This document shows, piece after piece, positions 1-6,690 of a stretch of DNA of 7,527 bases. Source of the DNA: Candidatus Aminicenantota bacterium (GTDB lineage: Bacteria; Acidobacteriota; Aminicenantia; Aminicenantales; Aminicenantaceae); the NCBI GenBank assembly GCA_030607635.1, contig JAUWJP010000077.1, forward strand, positions 1 through 7,527, read 5' to 3'. The notes under the pieces are model-generated. The model saw only the letters and a list, made by a program, of their open reading frames with translations, did not search any database and was not told where the DNA came from. Numbering within the stretch: position 1 is the first letter of the stretch; every line of letters starts with the position of its first letter. Made by a program: the position numbers and the translations under genes.

Positions 1-127
1 CCGAGAGAAAATTCTCAAGTTCACTGCGAAGATTCGAAACCCTTCCAGATTTGAGCTTTTCTCCCTTCTCATCTAGCAAAGTGATGTGCGAGTATTGCCT
101 ATGATGGTCAATACCCATATAATTCAT
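1..127 (-). CDS. IS110-family transposase (DEDD recombinase), N-terminal part, runs off the left edge
   Basis: Reading the minus strand from the ATG at 127-125 gives 42 residues beginning MNYMGIDHHRQYSHITLLDE and continuing to the window edge with no stop. The opening (M)xYxGIDHHxxxS and the later GRVSNLRSELENFL are typical of the RuvC-like N-terminal domain of IS110-family recombinases. D7, in GID, is the expected first acidic residue of the DEDD catalytic set. IS110 enzymes cut and rejoin DNA as guided by an element-encoded bridge RNA (family knowledge). The start is well supported: a full AGGAGG Shine-Dalgarno (minus strand, 140-135) lies 7 nt upstream. Only about a tenth of a usual 300-400 residue protein is visible, so its integrity cannot be judged. 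It is transcribed away from the efflux operon. Confidence 0.85.
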   Translation of the reverse strand, partial: MNYMGIDHHRQYSHITLLDEKGEKLKSGRVSNLRSELENFLS

Positions 128-130
128 CTG

Positions 131-203
131 TGCACCTCCTAAATTAATATTTTGTTAATCTCATGGGTAATCTATCACAAAATAGACGCCCACGGGAGGT
201 GCA
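131..203 (-). promoter_or_regulatory. Inverted repeat in the IS110 leader, possible RBS-sequestering hairpin
   Basis: TGCACCTCC at 131-139 and GGAGGTGCA at 195-203 are exact reverse complements, 55 nt apart. In a minus-strand transcript the 195-203 arm comes first and could pair with the arm that contains the transposase Shine-Dalgarno. The spacer holds two small hairpins: ATTAA/TTAAT (144-148 and 156-160) and TCTAT/ATAGA with a 6-nt loop (171-175 and 182-186). The repeat is visible directly. Its role in blocking translation, or as part of a bridge RNA fold, is inferred. Confidence 0.55.
135..140 (-). promoter_or_regulatory. Shine-Dalgarno of the IS110 transposase
   Basis: The minus strand reads AGGAGG here, 7 nt before the transposase ATG, a strong ribosome binding site. 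Five of its six bases lie inside the 131-139 arm of a perfect inverted repeat, so the site may be hidden in a hairpin when transcription starts far enough upstream. Confidence 0.8.
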
Positions 204-222
204 TCACATCATCATGTTACCT

Positions 223-250
223 ATGTTACAATTTTCTGCAACTCATTCAA
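223..250 (-). promoter_or_regulatory. Candidate promoter for the IS110 leader and transposase
   Basis: On the minus strand TTGAAT (250-245, 4 of 6 to the -35 consensus) is followed after 16 nt by TAACAT (228-223, 4 of 6 to the -10 consensus). Transcription would begin near 216, just upstream of the 195-203 arm, so the whole inverted repeat would be transcribed. The -10 overlaps the second copy of a direct repeat, ATGTTAC, at 214-220 and 223-229. The match is moderate and could be chance in AT-rich DNA. Confidence 0.35.
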
Positions 251-383
251 TTTTTTTGCATCCAACGCCTCAAAGTGTATTTTTTTGTGGGTTCAGCGTT
301 AGATTTCTAAGATCAGGAAAAGAGGGTTGGAGTGATATTGAAGGGAAGAAAAGATAGATTCCTTCGTCTAAAAAGATACGGAG

Positions 384-415
384 AGAAGAAATCAAGTTGA
401 CGGGCAGAAGAAATC
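384..415. repeat. 10-bp direct repeat AGAAGAAATC, 22-bp period
   Basis: AGAAGAAATC occurs at 384-393 and again at 406-415. The 22-bp period is about two helical turns, so both copies face the same side of the helix. The TTGACG hexamer at 397-402 sits between them. This is the geometry of a regulator binding at a promoter, but the purine-rich sequence makes a chance repeat possible. Confidence 0.35.
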
Positions 416-476
416 TCTCATGGCATTCTGGGGATTTACTTTCTCCCCCAAGGAAACACGTAGTGTTCAGCCAGCA

Positions 477-501
477 TTATTCATGAATAACCTAAGTTAG
501 G
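477..501. promoter_or_regulatory. Two abutting perfect palindromes, candidate operator of the efflux operon
   Basis: TTATTCATGAATAA (477-490) is a perfect 14-bp palindrome. It is immediately followed by CCTAAGTTAGG (491-501), two 5-bp arms around one central base. They end 32 nt before the channel start codon, in the leader or promoter zone. RND efflux operons are commonly controlled by dimeric TetR- or MarR-type repressors that bind such sites. No regulator gene is visible in the window, so any such protein would be encoded elsewhere. Confidence 0.45.
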
Positions 502-522
502 AATGTCCAAAAAATTCTCTAT

Positions 523-527
523 GGAGG
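523..527 (+). promoter_or_regulatory. Shine-Dalgarno of the TolC-type gene
   Basis: GGAGG lies 6 nt upstream of the ATG at 534-536, a near-ideal spacing that fixes this start. The start is also supported by the signal peptide that begins there. Confidence 0.8.
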
Positions 528-533
528 CAAAAG

Positions 534-2117
534 ATGCTTAGAAAAATCCAAGGATGTTTGATCACATTTATCTTTTTTATTTCTCTTCCTCTGCTCGCAC
601 AGAAGGAAGAAAATGCGCTTTCTCTTTCTCTTGAAGAATGTATTTTAAAAACAGTAAAGAATAATCTCGGGTTGGCTGTAGAAATTATCACCCCTGAGAT
701 TGCCGATATCTCGGTTTCTCTCGCCAACGAAAAATTCATGCCTGTGCTAACTTTCAATTATAACAAGCAGGATACCAGCTCAGCCTCTTATTCATTCCTT
801 GATGCGTCAGAGACTGTCTCCACACTTCAAAACAATTACTCCGTCCAGATTTCCCAGCTTATTCCCACAGGAGGCAACCTCTCCCTCAGCCTCTACAGCA
901 ATATGACCGACACAAACCGCAGATTTCAGAGTATCAATCCTCGTTACGGAAGCACTCTCCGTTTCACCTTCAGTCAGCCTCTGTTGAAGGATTTCGGCTT
1001 CAAGATGAACCGCCTGGAAATCATCGTCGCTCAGAACAACAGGGATATTTCTGAAAAGAATTTCACAAAAGCCCTAGAGGACACCATATACATCGCAGAA
1101 AACGCCTACTGGAATCTTGTCTACAGCATTGAAAACCTGAAGGTGCACAAGCAATCGTTAAAATTAGCCCGGGAATTACTGGAGAAAAACAAAGCCGAAA
1201 TCGAAGCCGGCACTCTTCCTCCCATCGAAATCCTGAGCGCTGAAGCTGATGTGGCCATAAGAGAGGCGGATATACTGGAAGCAGAAGCCATGGTCAAGAA
1301 TAACGAAGATCTTATCAAAATTATCATGAACCTTCCGGCTGAAGTAGAAAACGCCGCAGCCATGAGGATCGATCCAACAGACAGCCCTTCAGTCGCCATA
1401 AAAGAACTCAGCCTTGAAGAAGCCCTGCTTGTAGCCATGAAGAGCAGGCCGGACCTACAGGCCATAATGCTAGATTTGAGGAACAAAGAGCTCAATTTTA
1501 GTTATGCCCGAAATCAACTCTTTCCCGATCTCCGCCTGCAGGCTTCTTACTGGAGTCCGGGGATCTCGGGAGATCAGATTCTGTATGAAGGTGAGAACGC
1601 TCTAACCGGCAAGATAATCGGGAAAATCCCCGGGGGAAGTTCCGATGCCCTCAAGGATGCTTTCAACTTCAAATACAAGAACTGGTCTGTGGGACTGACT
1701 CTCTCTTATCCCCTGAATAACATTCTTTCCCGAGCTTCCTACACACAGGCAAAGCTCAACCTCAACCAGACTAAACTGAGGTTAAAAAACCAGGAACAGC
1801 AGATATTTCTGGAAATCAAAACCGCTGTCCGGACCGTCCAAACTAACCATCAACGGTCTAAGGCCTACAGGGTAGCCCGTGAACTTGCTCAGAAAAAGCT
1901 GGAGGCCGAAGAAGAAAAATTCAAGGTCGGATTGAGCACGAATTTCTTCATCCTTCAATACCAGAGGGACCTGGCCAGTGCTCAGATCATGGAGCTCAAG
2001 GCTGTTGTGGACTACAATATATCGTTAGCTCATCTCAAGCGGGCTCAGGGAATAGGCCTAAAAAAACAAAACATCACCGGGATTATTGAAAAGGCAGGGA
2101 AATTTGACAGTCTGTAA
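534..2117 (+). CDS. TolC-family outer-membrane efflux channel
   Basis: The 527-residue protein would be the outer-membrane exit duct of a tripartite pump, a trimeric beta-barrel continued by a periplasmic alpha-helical tunnel. Residues 1-22 are a Sec signal peptide: a basic start, a hydrophobic stretch at about 9-21, and LLA before Q23. There is no cysteine at the cleavage site, so it is not a lipoprotein, unlike many OprM-type channels. Two outer-membrane efflux protein repeats are visible. The first, at about 31-266, opens LSLEECILKTVKNNLGL and ends with the family signature around GTLPPIEILSAEADVA (226-241). The second, at about 292-506, opens LSLEEALLVAMKSRPDL and has a long helical stretch at 400-500. 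A glycine-rich segment at about 342-370 is probably an extracellular loop. Length is a little above the usual 420-490. It is first in the operon, upstream of its adaptor and pump. The family call is firm; the cargo is unknown. Confidence 0.93.
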   Translation: MLRKIQGCLITFIFFISLPLLAQKEENALSLSLEECILKTVKNNLGLAVEIITPEIADISVSLANEKFMPVLTFNYNKQDTSSASYSFLDASETVSTLQNNYSVQISQLIPTGGNLSLSLYSNMTDTNRRFQSINPRYGSTLRFTFSQPLLKDFGFKMNRLEIIVAQNNRDISEKNFTKALEDTIYIAENAYWNLVYSIENLKVHKQSLKLARELLEKNKAEIEAGTLPPIEILSAEADVAIREADILEAEAMVKNNEDLIKIIMNLPAEVENAAAMRIDPTDSPSVAIKELSLEEALLVAMKSRPDLQAIMLDLRNKELNFSYARNQLFPDLRLQASYWSPGISGDQILYEGENALTGKIIGKIPGGSSDALKDAFNFKYKNWSVGLTLSYPLNNILSRASYTQAKLNLNQTKLRLKNQEQQIFLEIKTAVRTVQTNHQRSKAYRVARELAQKKLEAEEEKFKVGLSTNFFILQYQRDLASAQIMELKAVVDYNISLAHLKRAQGIGLKKQNITGIIEKAGKFDSL

Positions 2118-2170
2118 ACAAGAAGGGAAACAGCCAGACCGGGTGGTAAATAAAGGACGCATTTCTTTTA

Positions 2171-2175
2171 GAGAG
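2171..2175 (+). promoter_or_regulatory. Weak Shine-Dalgarno of the adaptor gene
   Basis: GAGAG lies 7 nt before the ATG at 2183. It is a weaker site than those of the two neighbouring genes. The 65-nt gap after the channel stop shows no terminator-like hairpin with a T run, which supports read-through from the channel gene. Confidence 0.5.
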
Positions 2176-2182
2176 TAAAACT

Positions 2183-3457
2183 ATGAAAACAAAACTAAAA
2201 AACCTAATCATCAAGAAAAAAACTCCGATAACCATAACCGTAGCCATTATCTTTATAGGGCTCTTCGGCTGGAGACTCTACAAAAGTTTTTTTGTGGCCA
2301 ATAAGAGCCCAGGAATGGACCAGAGAGGAATTTCTATAGCCGTCGAGATTGCGCCGATTGAGAAAGGTTCAATCAAAGATTTGGGCCAATTTTCCGGGAC
2401 ACTGATTCCCAAATTCCAGTTTGTCGTTGCCCCGAAAATCTCAGGTAAACTGAACAAACTTCTCGTCGATATTGGTGACGTGCTTAGGCACGGTCAACTA
2501 GTGGCTGTGCTCGAAGATGAAGAGTATCAACAACAGGTTATTCAAGCAGAAGCGGATCTTCGAGTAGCCATGGCTAACCTTGAAGAGGCAAAGAGTTCTT
2601 TAGAATTGGGCAAAAAAGACCTGGAGCGGGCGAGAACTCTCCACGAGAAAGGTATTCAGTCAGATTCCCAGCTGGATGCAGCGGTAGCCCAGGATAATGC
2701 TCAGGAATCTAAGTATAAGGTAACGGTTGCTCAGTTAGCGAATAAAGAAGCAGCTCTGGAAGCTGTAAAAGTTCGCCTTTCTTATACCAGGATTAAAGCC
2801 TCATGGGAAAGAGAGAGCGATATTAGATATGTGGGAGAAAGGTTCGTCGATGAAGGCACATTGCTTTCTCCCAACACCCCTATTTTTTCAATCATCAACC
2901 TTCAGCCCATCACAGCCATCGTCTATGTGACTGAGAGGGATTATTTCCGGTTGAAAATCGGACAGAAGACGACGATTGCGAGCAGCGCGTTTCTTGAGAA
3001 GACCTTTAGCGGCCAGGTTGTCAGAATAGCTCCAATCCTGAAGGAGACATCCCGGCAAGCAAGAGTAGAGATTGAAATTCAGAATCCTGAGGGACTCCTC
3101 AAGCCCGGCATGTTTATCAACACTCAGATAGAATTTACCAGACGCGAGAAGACAACGATAGTTCCGTACAGCGCTCTGGTCGATAGAAACGGCCAACGGG
3201 GGGTCTTTCTGGCAGATATTGAGAACAAAAAAGCCTATTTCCGACCAGTCACGGTCGGCATCGTCGAAGAAGAACGAGCTGAAATCCTCGAACCGTTCCA
3301 GATCTCCGGATATGTAGTCACCCTTGGACATCATCTCCTGGAAGACGGCGTAAACATTATTATTCCTCAGAACATACCATCCTCTTCAAAGGTAAATGCA
3401 AAGGCTTCTGGTGAGCCAAGTACGAGTGAAAAATATTCTTCGGAAGGCAAACGATGA
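2183..3457 (+). CDS. RND efflux periplasmic adaptor (membrane fusion protein)
   Basis: This 424-residue protein would link the inner-membrane pump to the outer-membrane channel. A basic N-terminus (1-13) is followed by one membrane segment at about 15-33. There is no lipobox cysteine, so it is anchored by the helix rather than by lipid. The first lipoyl half is at about 80-112 (APKISGKLNKLLVDIGDVL). An alpha-helical coiled hairpin at about 114-199, rich in A, E, K and L, should contact the channel. The second lipoyl half is at about 200-238 (SYTRIKAS, GERFVDEGTLLS). A beta-barrel domain follows at about 241-318 and a membrane-proximal domain at about 322-395. The last 28 residues are a Ser/Lys-rich, probably disordered tail. 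Its stop overlaps the pump start by 4 bases (ATGA), so their synthesis is probably coupled. The order of domains matches the HlyD/AcrA family throughout, with no sign of truncation. Confidence 0.93.
   Translation: MKTKLKNLIIKKKTPITITVAIIFIGLFGWRLYKSFFVANKSPGMDQRGISIAVEIAPIEKGSIKDLGQFSGTLIPKFQFVVAPKISGKLNKLLVDIGDVLRHGQLVAVLEDEEYQQQVIQAEADLRVAMANLEEAKSSLELGKKDLERARTLHEKGIQSDSQLDAAVAQDNAQESKYKVTVAQLANKEAALEAVKVRLSYTRIKASWERESDIRYVGERFVDEGTLLSPNTPIFSIINLQPITAIVYVTERDYFRLKIGQKTTIASSAFLEKTFSGQVVRIAPILKETSRQARVEIEIQNPEGLLKPGMFINTQIEFTRREKTTIVPYSALVDRNGQRGVFLADIENKKAYFRPVTVGIVEEERAEILEPFQISGYVVTLGHHLLEDGVNIIIPQNIPSSSKVNAKASGEPSTSEKYSSEGKR
3442..3447 (+). promoter_or_regulatory. Shine-Dalgarno of the RND pump, inside the adaptor gene
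   Basis: GGAAGG lies 6 nt before the ATG at 3454 and is contained in the last codons of the adaptor gene. Together with the ATGA overlap it supports coupled translation and this start. Confidence 0.65.
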
Positions 3458-6400
3458 AGCTTAACGAGTTTTCGATTCGACGCCCTGTTTTTACAGTAAT
3501 GTTAACCCTGGCTGTTATCACTATTGGAGTTGTTTCTCTCAGTCGGCTTCCCATCGACCTTATGCCGGAAATAGTCTATCCCACTCTCAATATTTCTACA
3601 TCCTACCCGAATACTGGTCCTGAAGAAATCGAACAGTTGATTACCCGTCCTATTGAAGAGGCCGGGAGTTCGGTTCCAGGCGTAGAAGAGGTTTTTTCTG
3701 TTTCTTCAGAGGGAAGAAGCACAGTTAGAGCCATGTTTTCCTGGGAAGTTGACCTGGATGCTGCTGCTGATGATGTTCGGGAGCGTCTTGACCGAATACT
3801 TCCCCGTTTGCCAGAGGACATCAACAGGCCGATGCTCAGGAAATTCGATCCTGCTATGTTTCCTATTCTGATACTCGGGGCATTTAGTAACCTGGATCCT
3901 ATCCAAACGCGAAAAATCATTGACGAACAGATAGCTTACCGAATCGAGCGAGTGCCCGGCGTTGCTTCCGTTGATGTCTGGGGCGGGCTTGAACGGGAAA
4001 TCCAGGTTAATTTTTATCCTGATAAAATTAAAGCCCTCGGCCTTCCGCTGGATTTGATTATCAGAAAAATTAGAGAGGAAAACATTGACCTGCCAGCAGG
4101 AATCATCGAAAAAGGAAATTATGAAATTCTCATCCGAATTCCCGGTGTCTATACAAACTTGGATGAAATCAGGGAAACAGTTGTGGCCTTGCGCGACAGA
4201 GTTCCCATTAGGCTGAAAGAAATTGCTAGTATCGAGGATACACACAGGAGAATAACACGAGTCGCGAGGATTAACAGAATACCGGGAATCCGGATTGCTA
4301 TCAATAAACAATCGGGCAAAAACACAGTCAAAGTGGCAGAGGGAGTGCTGAAGGAAATAGAGAAAATCCAGCAAGACACTCCTCAAATCCAGATAATCCC
4401 GGTTTCAAACAGTTCCCAATTCATAAAAAATGCTATTAACAATGTGAGTTCTGCAGCTCTGTACGGTGGAATCCTGGCGATCTTAGTGCTCCTTTTCTTT
4501 CTTACCAATATTCGGAGCACGCTGATTATCGCCACTGCCATTCCCATTTCAATAATCGCCACTTTTTCGCTGATCTATTTTGGCGGGTTCACACTGAACA
4601 TTATGACCCTGGGCGGACTGGCCCTTGGAATCGGAATGATGGTCGACAATTCCATTGTCGTCCTGGAAAATATCTACCGCTTGCAGGAGTCAGGGGTTCC
4701 TTCTTTTAAAGCTGCTGTCCAAGGCAGTCATGAAGTTACCGCAGCCATCATCGCCAGCACTCTTACAACTATTGCTGTGTTCTTACCCACGGTTTTTATC
4801 CGCGGTATGTCGGGTATCATGTTTAAGCAATTGGCCTATGTAGTCAGTTTTTCTCTCATCTGTTCGCTGTTTGTTGCTCTAACTTTAGTCCCAATGCTAT
4901 CCAGCCACATTCTCAGACCAACCCGGCTGGACAATCCCCATCCTAAAGGATGGAAAGAAAAAGCCGTTGTCCATGTGCGTGAGTTTTTCAGAAGATTAGA
5001 AAACTCCTACAAAATCCTTCTCCATTATGCTCTTGATCACCGTTTTCTGGTGTTGGGAATAACGGCCTTGCTCCTGGTCGTAAGTATAGTGCTTATCCGT
5101 TTTGTAGGAAGCGAATTCATGCCCTCTACAGATGAAGGTGAGGTGAGGGTAACGGTTGAAATGGAAGTAGGAACAAGGCTCGGTGTCATGGATGAAAAGT
5201 TAAATATGATTTCCGAAATCATAAAGAAGGAAGTTCCGGAGCTACAGAGCATTGAAGAACGAGGAGGCGGTGGGGGATGGCGGTCCGGCGCTAACCGCGG
5301 AAATATCACCATTAAGCTCAACCCCAAATCCGAACGCTCGAGGTCAAACGAGACAATAGCTTCTAGTCTTAGACAGAAACTTTTGAACATTCCGGGAGTC
5401 ATTATCCGGACCCGGGCGGCGGGAGGTCAGATGAGGTTCGGGAGGAGAGGAGGTGGAGGTCAGGAAAGGGTTCAGGTCGAAATCCGGGGTTACGATCTTG
5501 AAATCGGCGAAGCATTGACCCATCAGGTCAAGAAAATAGTCGAAAATGTCAAGGGAGTTACAGATGTCAGACTTAGCCGGGAAATAGGAAACCCTGAGGA
5601 ACTTTTTAACATAGACAGGCAGGCAGCTGCGGATATGAAACTTTCGGTGAATCAGATTGGAGGGTTTATCCAGACTATTCTGATGGGAACTCAGGCAAGC
5701 CAGTACCGAGAAGGTGGGCGTGAGTATAGAATCCTGGTTAAAGTTAAAGACTCGGAAAAATTGGATATCAATAATATCCTTGATTTTACCCTGACTAATG
5801 CAGACGGAGAGCAGGTAAGCTTGAGGAATGTCGTCAATACCCAGCCTCGGAGAGGACCTATGCGAATTGAAAGAAGGGACAGGGAACGGGTTCTTACTAT
5901 TTCAGCGGAAATCGCTGGAAGAGACCTTGCCTCAGTTATAGCCGATATAGATGAAGGCCTCCGCTCTGTTCCCATCCCACGGGACTTCACCATCGGGTTC
6001 ACCGGAGACTATGAGGAGCAACAGAAGGCATTCCGGGAGCTTCTGGTGAGTATTATTATGGCTATAATGCTGGTTTATATGATTATGGCCATGCTTTATG
6101 AATCAATTCGTGATCCGTTTATCGTCATGTTCTCAGTTCCCCTGGCCGCTATTGGCGTCATTTTTATGCTCTTTCTAACCAGAACAACCTTCAATGTCCA
6201 GTCTTACATCGGATGTATCATGCTGGGAGGCATAGTGGTTAATAATGCCATTCTACTTGTGGACTATACAAATCTTCTCCGGCACCGTGATAAAATGGAA
6301 TTGCGGGAGGCAATCGTAGAGGCTGGCCAGCGTCGGTTGCGCCCGATATTGATGACGGCTCTGACAACCATCATGGCCATGATTCCTCTCGCCCTGGAGC

Positions 6401-6546
6401 TTAGGGAGGGCAGTGAAGCTCAGGCACCGATGGCCCGAGCCGTTATTGGCGGTCTGTTGAGTTCGTCATTGATCACTCTGGTTGTTATCCCTGTTGTCTA
6501 TTCTCTTTTCGAAGGCCTTCGGAGGAAGAGAAAAAAAGAAGCCTAA
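3454..6546 (+). CDS. RND efflux transporter, HAE-1/AcrB type
   Basis: The 1030-residue inner-membrane proton antiporter is close in length to E. coli AcrB (1049) and complete. It starts MKLNEFSIRRPVFTVML, the usual RND opening. TM1 is at about 11-31. A large periplasmic part follows, then TM2-TM6 at about 335-350, 356-375, 384-405, 430-450 and 461-482. TM7 is at 531-549, the second periplasmic part comes next, and TM8-TM12 are at about 863-881, 890-909, 917-938, 962-982 and 994-1018. Aligned by eye to AcrB, D407 is kept as D398 but D408 is N399 (MVDNSIVVLEN). K940 is replaced by N930 (VVNNAILLVDY). R971 and T978 are kept as R961 and T968. The switch-loop position carries five consecutive glycines (604-608), and a second Gly/Arg-rich stretch lies at 657-669. 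It shares a 4-base overlap with the adaptor. Heavy-metal (HME) pumps are less likely given the HAE-like core. Drugs, bile-type amphiphiles or endogenous lipids are all possible substrates. Confidence 0.94.
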   Translation: MKLNEFSIRRPVFTVMLTLAVITIGVVSLSRLPIDLMPEIVYPTLNISTSYPNTGPEEIEQLITRPIEEAGSSVPGVEEVFSVSSEGRSTVRAMFSWEVDLDAAADDVRERLDRILPRLPEDINRPMLRKFDPAMFPILILGAFSNLDPIQTRKIIDEQIAYRIERVPGVASVDVWGGLEREIQVNFYPDKIKALGLPLDLIIRKIREENIDLPAGIIEKGNYEILIRIPGVYTNLDEIRETVVALRDRVPIRLKEIASIEDTHRRITRVARINRIPGIRIAINKQSGKNTVKVAEGVLKEIEKIQQDTPQIQIIPVSNSSQFIKNAINNVSSAALYGGILAILVLLFFLTNIRSTLIIATAIPISIIATFSLIYFGGFTLNIMTLGGLALGIGMMVDNSIVVLENIYRLQESGVPSFKAAVQGSHEVTAAIIASTLTTIAVFLPTVFIRGMSGIMFKQLAYVVSFSLICSLFVALTLVPMLSSHILRPTRLDNPHPKGWKEKAVVHVREFFRRLENSYKILLHYALDHRFLVLGITALLLVVSIVLIRFVGSEFMPSTDEGEVRVTVEMEVGTRLGVMDEKLNMISEIIKKEVPELQSIEERGGGGGWRSGANRGNITIKLNPKSERSRSNETIASSLRQKLLNIPGVIIRTRAAGGQMRFGRRGGGGQERVQVEIRGYDLEIGEALTHQVKKIVENVKGVTDVRLSREIGNPEELFNIDRQAAADMKLSVNQIGGFIQTILMGTQASQYREGGREYRILVKVKDSEKLDINNILDFTLTNADGEQVSLRNVVNTQPRRGPMRIERRDRERVLTISAEIAGRDLASVIADIDEGLRSVPIPRDFTIGFTGDYEEQQKAFRELLVSIIMAIMLVYMIMAMLYESIRDPFIVMFSVPLAAIGVIFMLFLTRTTFNVQSYIGCIMLGGIVVNNAILLVDYTNLLRHRDKMELREAIVEAGQRRLRPILMTALTTIMAMIPLALELREGSEAQAPMARAVIGGLLSSSLITLVVIPVVYSLFEGLRRKRKKEA

Positions 6547-6550
6547 AAAC

Positions 6551-6563
6551 GTCAGCTTCTGAC
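6551..6563 (+). terminator. Weak hairpin just after the efflux operon
   Basis: GTCAG and CTGAC form a 5-bp stem with a 3-nt loop 4 nt after the pump stop codon. No T run follows, so intrinsic termination here is doubtful. The hairpin might instead protect the 3' end of the message. Confidence 0.15.
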
Positions 6564-6668
6564 TGCCGCATCGGGGATAATTATTCCGTTCCAATATTGT
6601 AGAGTCTGTCCGATTCAGAGAGAATCAGGGAAGCAGTCCGATGAAAGTCAGGAGCTTGATCCTCCTAC

Positions 6669-6690
6669 ATCCTCTGCGAGGCCAGAGGAT
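6669..6690. repeat. 8-bp perfect stem-loop ATCCTCTG/CAGAGGAT
   Basis: The two 8-base arms are exact reverse complements around a 6-nt loop (CGAGGC). This is the strongest compact hairpin in the right intergenic region. With no T run on either side, it is either a factor-dependent terminator element, part of a structured RNA, or a chance palindrome. Confidence 0.4.

Larger units (their letters stand above)
128..300 (-). ncRNA. Probable IS110 left-end non-coding region, candidate bridge RNA locus
   Basis: IS110-group elements carry a structured bridge RNA in the non-coding end upstream of the recombinase gene (established for IS621 and relatives). This stretch is the matching position for the minus-strand transposase at 1-127. 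It has no credible gene and contains nested short stems plus a plausible promoter. The outer limit of the element cannot be fixed, because IS110 elements lack conspicuous terminal inverted repeats; 300 is a guess. I did not identify guide loops, and in IS1111-type relatives the RNA lies at the other end. Confidence 0.3.
301..533. other. Intergenic region upstream of the efflux operon
   Basis: No convincing gene is present. The stretch must hold the operon's 5' leader and perhaps the outer end of the IS110 element. It contains a TTGACG -35-like hexamer at 397-402 without a good -10 partner (TGGCAT at 421-426, 18 nt away, is weak). It also contains a 10-bp direct repeat around that hexamer and two adjacent palindromes at 477-501. 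I could not settle on one promoter for the operon. Confidence 0.6.

Noticed and set aside
261..300. Short AACGC/GCGTT inverted repeat as an element end or terminator
   Set aside because: Only 5 bp of arm with a loop of over 20 nt, so it is not distinguishable from chance.
163..357. Plus-strand 64-codon open frame before the operon
   Set aside because: It lies opposite the IS110 leader, has no start-proximal Shine-Dalgarno for its first ATG, is low in recognisable protein character and covers the inverted repeat and candidate promoter. It is more likely non-coding.
421..440. Possible sigma-54 site (TGGCAT with GG later)
   Set aside because: The spacing to a GC pair and the TTGCA block of the -12 element are absent.
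3706..4386. Long minus-strand open frame inside the pump gene
   Set aside because: It is the antisense shadow of a strongly conserved RND coding region; its translation has no recognisable features.
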